DNA of 64,000 nucleotides, taken from positions 1 through 64,000 of the forward strand of contig JAFSVL010000014.1 of the NCBI GenBank assembly GCA_017445015.1, given 5' to 3'. The notes under the pieces are model-generated. The model was not told the DNA's origin. It saw only the letters and a program-made list of their open reading frames with translations, and made no database searches. The position numbers and the translations under genes were made by a program. Shown here in pieces: positions 33,241-41,791 of this stretch (position 1 is its first letter; the number at the start of each line of letters is the position of its first letter). The stretch is from Bacteroidales bacterium (GTDB lineage: Bacteria > Bacteroidota > Bacteroidia > Bacteroidales > UBA932).

Positions 33241-36200
33241 CTACTCGGGCTTGAAGCCCAGGGCGTAGAGATTGATGTTGGCCTCTGCGTAGAAGTACAC
33301 GACCGCAGCCTCAGTGATGCCTTCCAACTGCTCCGCCGTGACGGTATAGGTCAGGGGATCGGCACCGGAGGAAGTCGGCGTAAAGTCGTTCCAGAGCGTA
33401 GTCACTTTCTTTCCGTCCGCGGTGGTGGTCACCAGGATGACGGCACCCTTGCGGTCAGCGGCCGAGGAACTGCCGGAAATCAACTTGTGGGTAATCACGC
33501 CGGGCTTCGTAATCTTGAAGGAAGCGTAACGGGACGTAGGAATACCGTCCTCGCCCATCGGGGACTTGCCGCCGAACTTGATCCGCTTGCTGGCAGGGTC
33601 GAAAGTCAAGGCAGCTCCGGAAGCACCGCAGTAGGTGACCTTGTCGATGACCTTCGCCTCTTCTATGGCCCCGGCAGGGTACTTCGTGGCGTCGCTGAAA
33701 TCGGCATTGTACTCCTCGTTGATGGCATCGGGGTCCTCCACGTCGCCGCCGGGAACATCACCGCCACCAAGGGGCGTCCAGGTAATGGAGTAGAGGTTGA
33801 TTCCGCTGTTCTTGGAGTAGATGTTGACAAGTTCTCCCGCAACGGAGTTGACGGTGTAGGTCAGTTCCGCGGGTTCCTGCGCCTTGTCGGGCGCATCCAG
33901 CTGATCCACATCGGCCGATCCGACGGCGACGGCGAGCGGACGGGCCGCATCCCCGGCGGAACGGGCGACAATCGTCAGCGTGCCTGCACCTCCCGCCATG
34001 AACTGGATGCAGCTCTTGACACCGGCGGTGCCGGTACCGCCGAGCTGTACACGGTACTTGGGATCCGTGTCCGCGTTATCGATGCCGAATTTAAATTTGC
34101 TGCCGCCGGGCACATAGCCGAGATTGCCATAGACGAAGCTCTCCTTGAGCTCGGTACCGTTGCCGAACTTCTCAACACCGGCGGTCATATACTCGAGGCC
34201 CCAGACCGTGGGCGAGACGGCGCTGACCTTCTTGAGGACTTCCTTGACGGAGAATGAAATCTCGCTGGCGGCGGACGCCTCGCGCACGAAATCGTCGGCG
34301 GCAGGCTTTGCAACCACGCTCACCGTGTAATCCCCCGCTTCGAGACTCTTTGTTGCAATGGCATAGGAGGTAGCCGTGACGTTTGTGGTCGCGCCATTGA
34401 AGGTCACGTCATAGCTGCCCGCCTTGGCAACGGCTTCCCAGCTCACCGTGACGGTCTCGGATTCGCCCTGGCCGACACTGCTCTTGTCGATGGCAAGGAC
34501 AGGGGTGTCAAGCACCTTGGGACCTCCCGTATCGATGTCGTCCGTCCACTGGAGGCCGGAGAGAATGACGGGAGCGGTCGGGTAGATGTAGATCATGGTC
34601 TCCGCGCCCTCTTCGATATCGTCGAGGACGACCATATCGTTGGTCGTGCCGACAGGGATGCCGGCCTTGACCTTTCCCCCGAGGCTGACGGCGATGAACG
34701 CCTGATCGTTATCGTTGGAGAGGGTGGAGACCACGAGTCCGCCGGGGCGGTCGACCAGGATGCCGAGTCCGCCGTCAGAAGGCACGCCGGCGGAAAGGGC
34801 CGCCGCAGCGTCGAAGATGAAGCCGCTGGCACCGACAGTCACGGTATTGTCCTTCACATAGAAGCGGATGCCGTCGCGGACCATATCCTGTTTGGCCTCC
34901 TTCCCGAAGGTCTTGGTGTCGGTGAGGTTCCAGGTCTTGACGGGCTCGGTGACGGTGAGGGTCAGGTCTTCAGGTACGGGGACATAGGGCTGGAGCCAGC
35001 GGGGATCGCCCGACTGCGCCGCCAGGACGGCCGTTGAGGAGACATAGAAGTTGCCGCCTTCACTGTCCATGCAGGGATCTTCACCGAGAAGGGCCCCGCC
35101 GCCAGCCACGCACTTGTCAAGGCCGAGGGTTTCCGCGCTGCTGACGGTATGCATGAAGAAGGCATCGTCGCAGTTGTAGTACCAGTTTTTGGAGATTTCC
35201 GTCGGAAGTTTGTCCGCGGAGTTGGTACCGATGAGCGTAGCCCGTTTCGTGGCGGCGGCCTGGTCGCCATAGCGCATGTTCAGGAAAAGATTGCTGCGCA
35301 GGATGATAGAAGGATCGGCACCCGCCGCATTCTTTGCACGCACATGGATCAGGCCGTTGGTATTGCCGTCCACACGGTAAAGCAGGTTGCTGAAGGTACA
35401 ATGGCTGATTTCGAGGCTCTCCAGTTTCGGATTGGCATCGATACGGATAAACGTACGCATGCCGTCATAGATTGAAGAATTGCTGAATTTCACACTGCCG
35501 ATGCTGCAGGCCTTGCGGAAATCGAAGCAGTCGCCGCCATTGCCCTCGATATCGTGGATGAGACAGTGGTCATAGACGACGGAAGGGACGTTCAGCCCGT
35601 AGTTGTCGTAGAGGATTCCCTTCGAATAGCCGTGGATGTCACAGTTGAGGGCCGTAATCTCGGACATGGTGCCGGCCTTGAGGATGGTCACCATGTGGCC
35701 GTACTTGTAGGCCATACCGTCAAATTCGATATTCTCGAAATGCAGGGAGGTCACGACGGAAGGATCCACCTGGAAGTCGCCCTGGAAGACAGGTTTCGTC
35801 CCGTCGAGGGCTTCCTCGCCGAAGAGGGCCACGGGGCCCGCGAGCGTTACGCTCTTGAGCAGATAGGGCTCCTCGGAAGGGAGCAGGACAATCTTCGGGG
35901 CGGCATCCACGAGCGCCGCACGCAGGGCGGTGGTATCGGCAACCTCCACGGCACCGGTCATGTCCGGACGGGTCCAGGCATAGACGGAACCGCGTTCCGC
36001 GCTCTTGAAATGCAGGGTCAGCGTATAATAGGTAGAAGGATTCAGTCCATCTACGGTCGCCGCTCCCGCTTCAATCATTTCCGGAGATACCGCGAAACGG
36101 GTGTAGTCCACGTCGCCTTCCAGCGGCGGAACGATGCGGATGTGGTCCACATCGGGATCCGGGGTCCAGGTCATCGAAATGCTGCCTGACGTCCTGTCGG

Positions 36201-36606
36201 CAAGTTCAGGTTCCAGGGAACTCTTGATGGCCGTGGTCTCCAGCTTCTTCCCGCCGACGAACCATTTGGAAGGGTCCTTGCCCTCTGCGGTGCCGCGGAC
36301 GCGGAACCAATAGGTCTCATCGGCTTCCAGATGCGCAAGGTATGGAACCCCGTCACGTGGAATCTCAAAACTGAAGGCGGGCTCGCCCTCCATCGCCTCG
36401 TTGGTGTAGAGTTCGAGGACAAAGGTCTCGGTGGTCTTGGCCTTGTCCCAGTTGAAGTTCACCCACTCGCCATTTTGGACGATGGCGGTGACATTGGTCG
36501 GCTCGAAGCAGCGGCTCAGGTCCACTTCTTCGACAACGGGCGGAATTTCCTTCACGCAGGACAGCGCAAAGAATATCGCCAGGGCCGAATATATAAATTT
36601 CTTCAT
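33241..36606 (-). CDS. Surface lipoprotein with fibronectin-like and right-handed beta-helix (DUF4957/DUF5123-like) domains
   Basis: Third gene of the susC-susD operon. The protein has 1121 residues with a lipoprotein signal (Cys17 in FFALSC). Two fibronectin III-like domains follow (about 30-215; YWFRVRGTAEGKDPS is typical). A parallel beta-helix region (about 215-545) has repeating short strands (LHFENIEFDGM, VVYDHCLIHDIEGNGGDCFDF, LEISHCTFSNL, IILRSNLFLNM) of the DUF4957/DUF5123 type found in pectin-utilisation loci. Then come a beta-sandwich, an Ig-like domain (about 700-800) and two related C-terminal modules that both end NLY-x-x-x-x-x-P. It may bind or cleave pectic glycans at the cell surface. 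No catalytic residues are identified, so a binding protein is equally possible. Confidence 0.8.
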   Translation of the reverse strand: MKKFIYSALAIFFALSCVKEIPPVVEEVDLSRCFEPTNVTAIVQNGEWVNFNWDKAKTTETFVLELYTNEAMEGEPAFSFEIPRDGVPYLAHLEADETYWFRVRGTAEGKDPSKWFVGGKKLETTAIKSSLEPELADRTSGSISMTWTPDPDVDHIRIVPPLEGDVDYTRFAVSPEMIEAGAATVDGLNPSTYYTLTLHFKSAERGSVYAWTRPDMTGAVEVADTTALRAALVDAAPKIVLLPSEEPYLLKSVTLAGPVALFGEEALDGTKPVFQGDFQVDPSVVTSLHFENIEFDGMAYKYGHMVTILKAGTMSEITALNCDIHGYSKGILYDNYGLNVPSVVYDHCLIHDIEGNGGDCFDFRKACSIGSVKFSNSSIYDGMRTFIRIDANPKLESLEISHCTFSNLLYRVDGNTNGLIHVRAKNAAGADPSIILRSNLFLNMRYGDQAAATKRATLIGTNSADKLPTEISKNWYYNCDDAFFMHTVSSAETLGLDKCVAGGGALLGEDPCMDSEGGNFYVSSTAVLAAQSGDPRWLQPYVPVPEDLTLTVTEPVKTWNLTDTKTFGKEAKQDMVRDGIRFYVKDNTVTVGASGFIFDAAAALSAGVPSDGGLGILVDRPGGLVVSTLSNDNDQAFIAVSLGGKVKAGIPVGTTNDMVVLDDIEEGAETMIYIYPTAPVILSGLQWTDDIDTGGPKVLDTPVLAIDKSSVGQGESETVTVSWEAVAKAGSYDVTFNGATTNVTATSYAIATKSLEAGDYTVSVVAKPAADDFVREASAASEISFSVKEVLKKVSAVSPTVWGLEYMTAGVEKFGNGTELKESFVYGNLGYVPGGSKFKFGIDNADTDPKYRVQLGGTGTAGVKSCIQFMAGGAGTLTIVARSAGDAARPLAVAVGSADVDQLDAPDKAQEPAELTYTVNSVAGELVNIYSKNSGINLYSITWTPLGGGDVPGGDVEDPDAINEEYNADFSDATKYPAGAIEEAKVIDKVTYCGASGAALTFDPASKRIKFGGKSPMGEDGIPTSRYASFKITKPGVITHKLISGSSSAADRKGAVILVTTTADGKKVTTLWNDFTPTSSGADPLTYTVTAEQLEGITEAAVVYFYAEANINLYALGFKPE

Positions 36607-36620
36607 TGCTTTTTTTGTTT

Positions 36621-38444
36621 CTAATACCCGTAATCGTTTTTGATGTAACCTACAGCATTGGTAAGGTCAAAGGTACTGATCGGCCACCACATGTGCTGCT
36701 CGGGGTTGACGCTGTCCTTGTAAAGGGCGTCAGCGCGCTGTGCAAGCGAGTTGGCAGAGAAATATTTGCTGGGCTCTCCCTCGGAATTGGTATAGACGGA
36801 CCAGCCTGCGGGAGGATCGCTCTCCCCCTTGTTCAGACCGTACCAGCGGAGCGTGCATCCGTCCGCTTCATAACTGTAATACACATAGTCGGGAATACCG
36901 GCGTACTTTCCGCTCTTCTCCGCGAGCGCCGTAAGGTCGGCCTTCGCTTCGTCGAGCTTCACCCTGAGCAGGCCCCAGCGGATGAGGTCGCCCTTTCGGA
37001 GCATTTCACCGACGAATTCGAGGGCACGCTCCTTGACGATGGCCTCGAAGAAATCGGCTTCACCGAGCGCATCGACGTAAGCCTCCGCAGCGGCGATATC
37101 ATCGGGGAACGCGCGCTTGCGCACCTCCAGGAGATAGCCTTTGGCTTCGGGCAGATAGCCCAGCTCCGCAGCGATTTCAGCCGCCATCAGCAGCACATCC
37201 GCATAACGCATGTAAACGGGTTTGATACCGTCGTCATTGCCGCCCGTGTAGGGGATCTTCTCCATCCATTCGAAGCGGTACTTGCCGAAATACCATTTGG
37301 CGCCGCCGTTCATGGCCTCGCGGTCCACGCCGTCATTGCCCCGCTCCCAGTGGAAGGGAACGCAGCTGATGTCGCGGCGCACGTCGCCCTTGTCATACAT
37401 ATAATATACGGTGGGAAGCGGGCCCGCATCGCCGCCGCGCTTGTCGGCGCTGCCGATGTACTTGGTCTTCGTGTCGTGGGACACCGCAAAGTTGTAATTC
37501 CAGCGGCCGCGGCCGTCGGAGAAAGGATAGGCAAAAAGCACTTCCTTGCCGGCCGTCATGTCCATATTGTTGAACTCTCTCCAGAGCTGCTCGAAATCCA
37601 TGAGCCGCATGCCCGAATGGGCGATACAGTCGCGCAGATAATCCAGCGCCTTGGGATAGAGCACGGACGCCTGCAATTCAGGATCATAACTCTGGCGCAT
37701 AGACCCCTCATTGCCGGTCCCCACCTGCCCCTCGTCCGGTCTCCATGACCAGCCGGAAGCGGCAAGTGCCAGACGGGCGTAGAGTCCCTGGGCGAAGGCC
37801 TTGCTGATGCGGCCCGTCGATTGCGTCGCCGCATTGCCGCCAGGCCAGGGCAGATAGGGAATCGCCTCTTCGATATCGCCGAGAATCTGCTTGTAGATGA
37901 CATCCTTGTCGCTCTTGTTGAGGTATATGGTCTCGGGAGATACCGGCTCGAAACGGGCGGGGACCTCGCCGTAGGCCTTCAGAAGGTCCGCATAAATCAC
38001 CGCCCGGAGCACCAGCGCCTCGCCGAGCAGATAACGCATGTCCTCTTTCTGCGAAACATCGCCATATTTGCGCAGGTTCCGTATGCAGAGGTTCACCCGC
38101 TCAATGCCTTCATACGCACTGGAAAACGGGTTCTTCTCCACGCTGAGCTGGGTATTGCCGGGCGTGCAGTCGTAGGAGGCGATATCCAGTTTCACGCCGG
38201 CCGTGGTGGTCGTGGAGGCCTCGATATCATTATTGAAGCCATAATAGGTAAGGTAGCGGCCGCGATGGCCGTTCTGCGCCCCGAAGGTGGCATATACGCC
38301 GTAGAGGCTGTTCTCGGCCAGGTCGTAGTTGGAGAAGACCACCGATTCGTCGAAGGAGGACTTGGTCGGGCTGGTCAGGTCTATGCAGGAGACGCAGGCG
38401 GCTGCAAAGGCGCCCAGCGTAAATAATCTCATTAAGTTTTTCAT
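36621..38444 (-). CDS. SusD/RagB-family glycan-binding lipoprotein
   Basis: The SusD-like surface lipoprotein forms a lid on the SusC transporter and binds oligosaccharides. The 607-residue protein has a lipobox VSC with Cys20. The N-terminal SusD block is NLCIRNLRKYGDVSQKEDMRYLLGEALVLRAVIYADLLKAYGEVPAR (read in pieces), with TPR-like helices, RISKAFAQGLYARLALAASGWSW and the C-terminal PVYMRYADVLLMAAEIAAELGYL and RKGDLIRWGLLRVKL blocks. It sits 13 nt after susC and 14 nt before the beta-helix lipoprotein gene, so the three form one operon. The neighbours suggest a pectic substrate. Confidence 0.96.
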   Translation of the reverse strand: MKNLMRLFTLGAFAAACVSCIDLTSPTKSSFDESVVFSNYDLAENSLYGVYATFGAQNGHRGRYLTYYGFNNDIEASTTTTAGVKLDIASYDCTPGNTQLSVEKNPFSSAYEGIERVNLCIRNLRKYGDVSQKEDMRYLLGEALVLRAVIYADLLKAYGEVPARFEPVSPETIYLNKSDKDVIYKQILGDIEEAIPYLPWPGGNAATQSTGRISKAFAQGLYARLALAASGWSWRPDEGQVGTGNEGSMRQSYDPELQASVLYPKALDYLRDCIAHSGMRLMDFEQLWREFNNMDMTAGKEVLFAYPFSDGRGRWNYNFAVSHDTKTKYIGSADKRGGDAGPLPTVYYMYDKGDVRRDISCVPFHWERGNDGVDREAMNGGAKWYFGKYRFEWMEKIPYTGGNDDGIKPVYMRYADVLLMAAEIAAELGYLPEAKGYLLEVRKRAFPDDIAAAEAYVDALGEADFFEAIVKERALEFVGEMLRKGDLIRWGLLRVKLDEAKADLTALAEKSGKYAGIPDYVYYSYEADGCTLRWYGLNKGESDPPAGWSVYTNSEGEPSKYFSANSLAQRADALYKDSVNPEQHMWWPISTFDLTNAVGYIKNDYGY

Positions 38445-38457
38445 AACTATGCCTCCT

Positions 38458-41400
38458 TTAGAAAGTGATATTCAAGCCACCCACGACGCCGATGCTCTTG
38501 GGATAGGCGGAGTAATCGACACCCGGGGTAAGCGGGGTGGCACGGCGGGAATCCACTTCGGGATCGAAGCCGGAATAGGCCGTCAGGCAGAAGAGGTTCG
38601 TACCGGTCACATAGACGCGGAGTTTCTTCATCTTGATCTTCATCGTCAGGGCTTCCGGCAGCGTGTAGCCGATGGTGGCGGTGGAAAGGCGCAGGAACGA
38701 GCCGTCCTCCATCGCCCAGTCGGTCACGACGGCATTGGTGAGCGGAGACCACATCGTCGTGCCCTCGTTCATGGCACGCAGCTGGTCGGGATCGTTGATG
38801 ACCTCGCCGGTCGTCCAGTCGACATTGTTCCAGCGCTTGTCGGGAGACATGCTGGAAAGCAGGTTACGGCGCCAGTAATCGCGATACGACGTAAACTCAA
38901 TCTTGTTGGCGTTGTAAATCTTGTTGCCGAAGACATAATTGAAGTTCGCGGAGAAGTCAACCCCGTAGGCGACGCCGCTCAGCGAGAAACCGCCGCTGCC
39001 CAACGGCAGGGTGTTGCCGATGATCTGCAGGTCGGGGGCGCCGTCTCCGTCCTTATCCTCCAGTTTGAGGGCACCGGGGCGCATGAAATTGGATCCGATC
39101 TGGTCGGAACAGTTCACTACGCCTTCATTGAGGACCCACTTGTTCTTGTCGGCGTCATAGGTAAAGTCGTCCACATCGTAGCGGCCGGCCACCTTGTAGC
39201 CATAGACATTGCCCAGCGGCTGGCCGGGTTCGACCATGAAGTCCGCATAGGGGCTTATCTTGGTGGATGCCCAGTTGCTGTACGCCGGGATATTGTCGAG
39301 GTTGCCCAGGTTCATCACCCGGTTCTGGTTGAGTGCGATATTGGCGCTCAGGTTCAGGCCGAAGTTCTTGGTCTCCACCAGTACGGCGCTGAGGCTCAGT
39401 TCGATACCGCGGTTGCGGATGGTGCCGCTGTTGCGGTACTGGTACTGATAGCCGGAGCCAGCGGTCGGGAACTGGATCAGCAGATTGTCGATGGTGTTCT
39501 CGTAAAGTTCGAGGCTTCCGTTGATGCGGCTGCGCAGGAAAGAGAAATCGATACCGATATTGTGGGACCAGGTCGTCTCCCAGGTCAGATCGGGATTGGG
39601 CATGACCGTCTTGCCGTCCACGGTGGTGGAAGCCCAGGGCGTGGTCGTACCATATACCCACTGGGAGGAAGCATCGGTAAGGGCGGCGAAATACATGGCC
39701 TGCACGCCGGAAGGGACATTGTTGTTACCGGCGGTACCGAAGCTGTAACGCAGTTTGAGGTTGCTCAGCCAGGTAGCGTTCTTCATCCAGGACTCGTTGG
39801 AAATGGTCCAGCCCACGGCGGCAGAGGGGAACACGCCCCACTGGCGGCCCTTGGAGAACCGGGAGGAACCGTCGGCACGCACCGTCGCTGAAAGCGAATA
39901 GCGGCTGTCGAAGTCGTAGTTCACGCGGCCGAAGAAGGAGAGCAGTTTGTCATCGGGATCATAAAAGACATTCGCGCTCTGGATATAGGAACCGGAGGAC
40001 ATGAAATTCCGGGCCATTTCGGAAGTAAAGAAATCCGGCAGGCCTTCGACCACCATCGTGTTCGTGTTCGCCGTCGTGAGGATGAATTCTGCACCGAGCA
40101 GGGCGTCCAGATGATGGCGCTTGTCGGGAATCACCTTGTCAAACTTGTAATTCAAGGTGTTGGTATTGCGGATTTTGCGCCGGGAGAGGGACACATAGCG
40201 CTCTGCAGGATGGTTCTTCTCCGTCACGTTGTTCGCCACGAAATAGGTAGTGAGTCCGTAGAACTGGTCGTCCGTCTGGTTCCAGTCATCCAGACCGCCC
40301 TCGACACGCAGGTCGAGGTCCTTGATGATGTGCCAGGTGACGGCGGCGTTCAGCGTCCAGTTCTTGCGGATGCGCCGCTTGTCATTGTCCGCGATGCTCC
40401 GCAGCGGCTGCACGTTGTCGCCGTAGTCCTCTTCGAGGTCGGTATCGTTCGCCGCGTTGTCCAGCGGAATCGGCGTGTACTGCACCGCATGCTTGAGACG
40501 GCCGTTGACGCCGGACTTGGAACCGGAATCGTTGATGGAGTTCGCACCGGCGCCCATGACCTTCATGTGGGAATAGCGCATGTTCAGGTCAAAGGTGAGC
40601 TGCTTGATGGGCTTATACTGTGTCTTGAAGGCCAGGTTGTCACGGTGGTAGTCGGACCCGGTCATGATGGCCTTTTCGTTGATGTGCGCGTAGGAGGCGC
40701 TCCACTTGACTTTTTCGCCGCCGCCGCTCACCATCAGGTTATGGCTGAAGGTGGTTCCGGTATGCCCGAAGACCTGCTGCACCCAGTCGTTGCCCCTGAC
40801 ATTCTTATAAAGGTCGATGTCGCTGAAAGAGCCGAACAGGGGGATATAGCGTTCGTCGATTTTATTCTGCACGGCGGCAAGTTCATACTGCCCGCGGACA
40901 AAATCATAGGTATCCATGACGGTCGCGGCGCCTTTGTTCGCCATCCATTTTCCGCCGCCGTAGGCATTGTAGGTGACGCTCACCTTGCCCTTTTCTCCGG
41001 ATTTGGTGGTGACGAGCACAACGCCGTTGGCGCCGCGGCTACCGTAGATGGCCGTCGAGAAGGCATCCTTCAGTACGTCGATGGACTTGATGTCGGAAGC
41101 TGCGATATCGCTGATGCTTTCCACCGGGAAACCGTCCACGATGTAGAGGGGGGATGAATCCTGGGTAATGGAACCGGAGCCGCGGACGCGGATTTTGACA
41201 TCGGCGTCGGGATCGCCCTCGGTAGTGGTGATCTGGACGCCCGCCATCTTTCCGGTCAGGGCCTCGGTCACATTGGAGACCGGCGTCGCCGTGATGGTCT
41301 TGCTGTCCACGGAAGTTACCGAACCCATGACGTCGCGTCTCTTCACGGTAGCATAACCGATGACGACAGTCTCGTCGAGAAAATTGGTATCGTCCTGCAT

Positions 41401-41685
41401 CACGACATCAAAAAAGGTCTTCGACCCGATTTTGAGCAATTGTGTCTGCATTCCGATGCAGGTGATTTCCAGGGCCTTATGGGGGGCATCAGCGACGTCT
41501 ATGGAGAAATTTCCATCGAGGTCGGTGGATACACCCTGCGTAGTGCCCTGTACCATGACGGCCGCTCCCGGAATGGGGACCCCGGCCGCATCCTTGACGA
41601 CACCTTTGATGACATCCGCGTGTGCATTAGCACACCACAGGAGCATAAAAAACGCCGTCAGTGCGTGTACGAAAGGTTTTTTCAT
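38458..41685 (-). CDS. SusC/RagA-family TonB-dependent glycan transporter
   Basis: An outer-membrane TonB-dependent channel that imports oligosaccharides. From the ATG at 41685 it has 1075 residues: signal peptide (KPFVHALTAFFMLLWCANAHA), a carboxypeptidase-regulatory-like domain (IKGVVKDAAGVPIPGAAVMVQGTTQGVSTDLDGNF in pieces), a TonB-box-like DETVVIGYA, then the plug (LTGKMAGVQITTTEGDPDADVKIRVRG and the family motif LKDAFSTAIYGSRGANGVVLVTT) and the 22-strand barrel, ending at GGLNITF. A longer reading from 41745 crosses the promoter and is rejected. It is read divergently from the GH28-GH105 gene. Confidence 0.97.
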   Translation of the reverse strand: MKKPFVHALTAFFMLLWCANAHADVIKGVVKDAAGVPIPGAAVMVQGTTQGVSTDLDGNFSIDVADAPHKALEITCIGMQTQLLKIGSKTFFDVVMQDDTNFLDETVVIGYATVKRRDVMGSVTSVDSKTITATPVSNVTEALTGKMAGVQITTTEGDPDADVKIRVRGSGSITQDSSPLYIVDGFPVESISDIAASDIKSIDVLKDAFSTAIYGSRGANGVVLVTTKSGEKGKVSVTYNAYGGGKWMANKGAATVMDTYDFVRGQYELAAVQNKIDERYIPLFGSFSDIDLYKNVRGNDWVQQVFGHTGTTFSHNLMVSGGGEKVKWSASYAHINEKAIMTGSDYHRDNLAFKTQYKPIKQLTFDLNMRYSHMKVMGAGANSINDSGSKSGVNGRLKHAVQYTPIPLDNAANDTDLEEDYGDNVQPLRSIADNDKRRIRKNWTLNAAVTWHIIKDLDLRVEGGLDDWNQTDDQFYGLTTYFVANNVTEKNHPAERYVSLSRRKIRNTNTLNYKFDKVIPDKRHHLDALLGAEFILTTANTNTMVVEGLPDFFTSEMARNFMSSGSYIQSANVFYDPDDKLLSFFGRVNYDFDSRYSLSATVRADGSSRFSKGRQWGVFPSAAVGWTISNESWMKNATWLSNLKLRYSFGTAGNNNVPSGVQAMYFAALTDASSQWVYGTTTPWASTTVDGKTVMPNPDLTWETTWSHNIGIDFSFLRSRINGSLELYENTIDNLLIQFPTAGSGYQYQYRNSGTIRNRGIELSLSAVLVETKNFGLNLSANIALNQNRVMNLGNLDNIPAYSNWASTKISPYADFMVEPGQPLGNVYGYKVAGRYDVDDFTYDADKNKWVLNEGVVNCSDQIGSNFMRPGALKLEDKDGDGAPDLQIIGNTLPLGSGGFSLSGVAYGVDFSANFNYVFGNKIYNANKIEFTSYRDYWRRNLLSSMSPDKRWNNVDWTTGEVINDPDQLRAMNEGTTMWSPLTNAVVTDWAMEDGSFLRLSTATIGYTLPEALTMKIKMKKLRVYVTGTNLFCLTAYSGFDPEVDSRRATPLTPGVDYSAYPKSIGVVGGLNITF

Positions 41686-41742
41686 ACGTGAATGTTTGAT
41701 AAAAAATATTAGTGTTAATAAAAGCGGTTCTTGCCCGTCCTG

Positions 41743-41750
41743 CAAATATA
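41743..41750 (-). promoter_or_regulatory. susC operon -7 box
   Basis: TATATTTG (revcomp of 41743-41750) is a perfect -7 box 57 nt before the susC ATG. No TTTG at -33, as expected for an activator-dependent polysaccharide operon. The plus-strand GH28-GH105 gene has only a poor candidate (TATCTTGA near 41776). Confidence 0.7.
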
Positions 41751-41791
41751 AGATAAATTTTTAGAAAATTATTCATATCTTGAGCCCCGAT

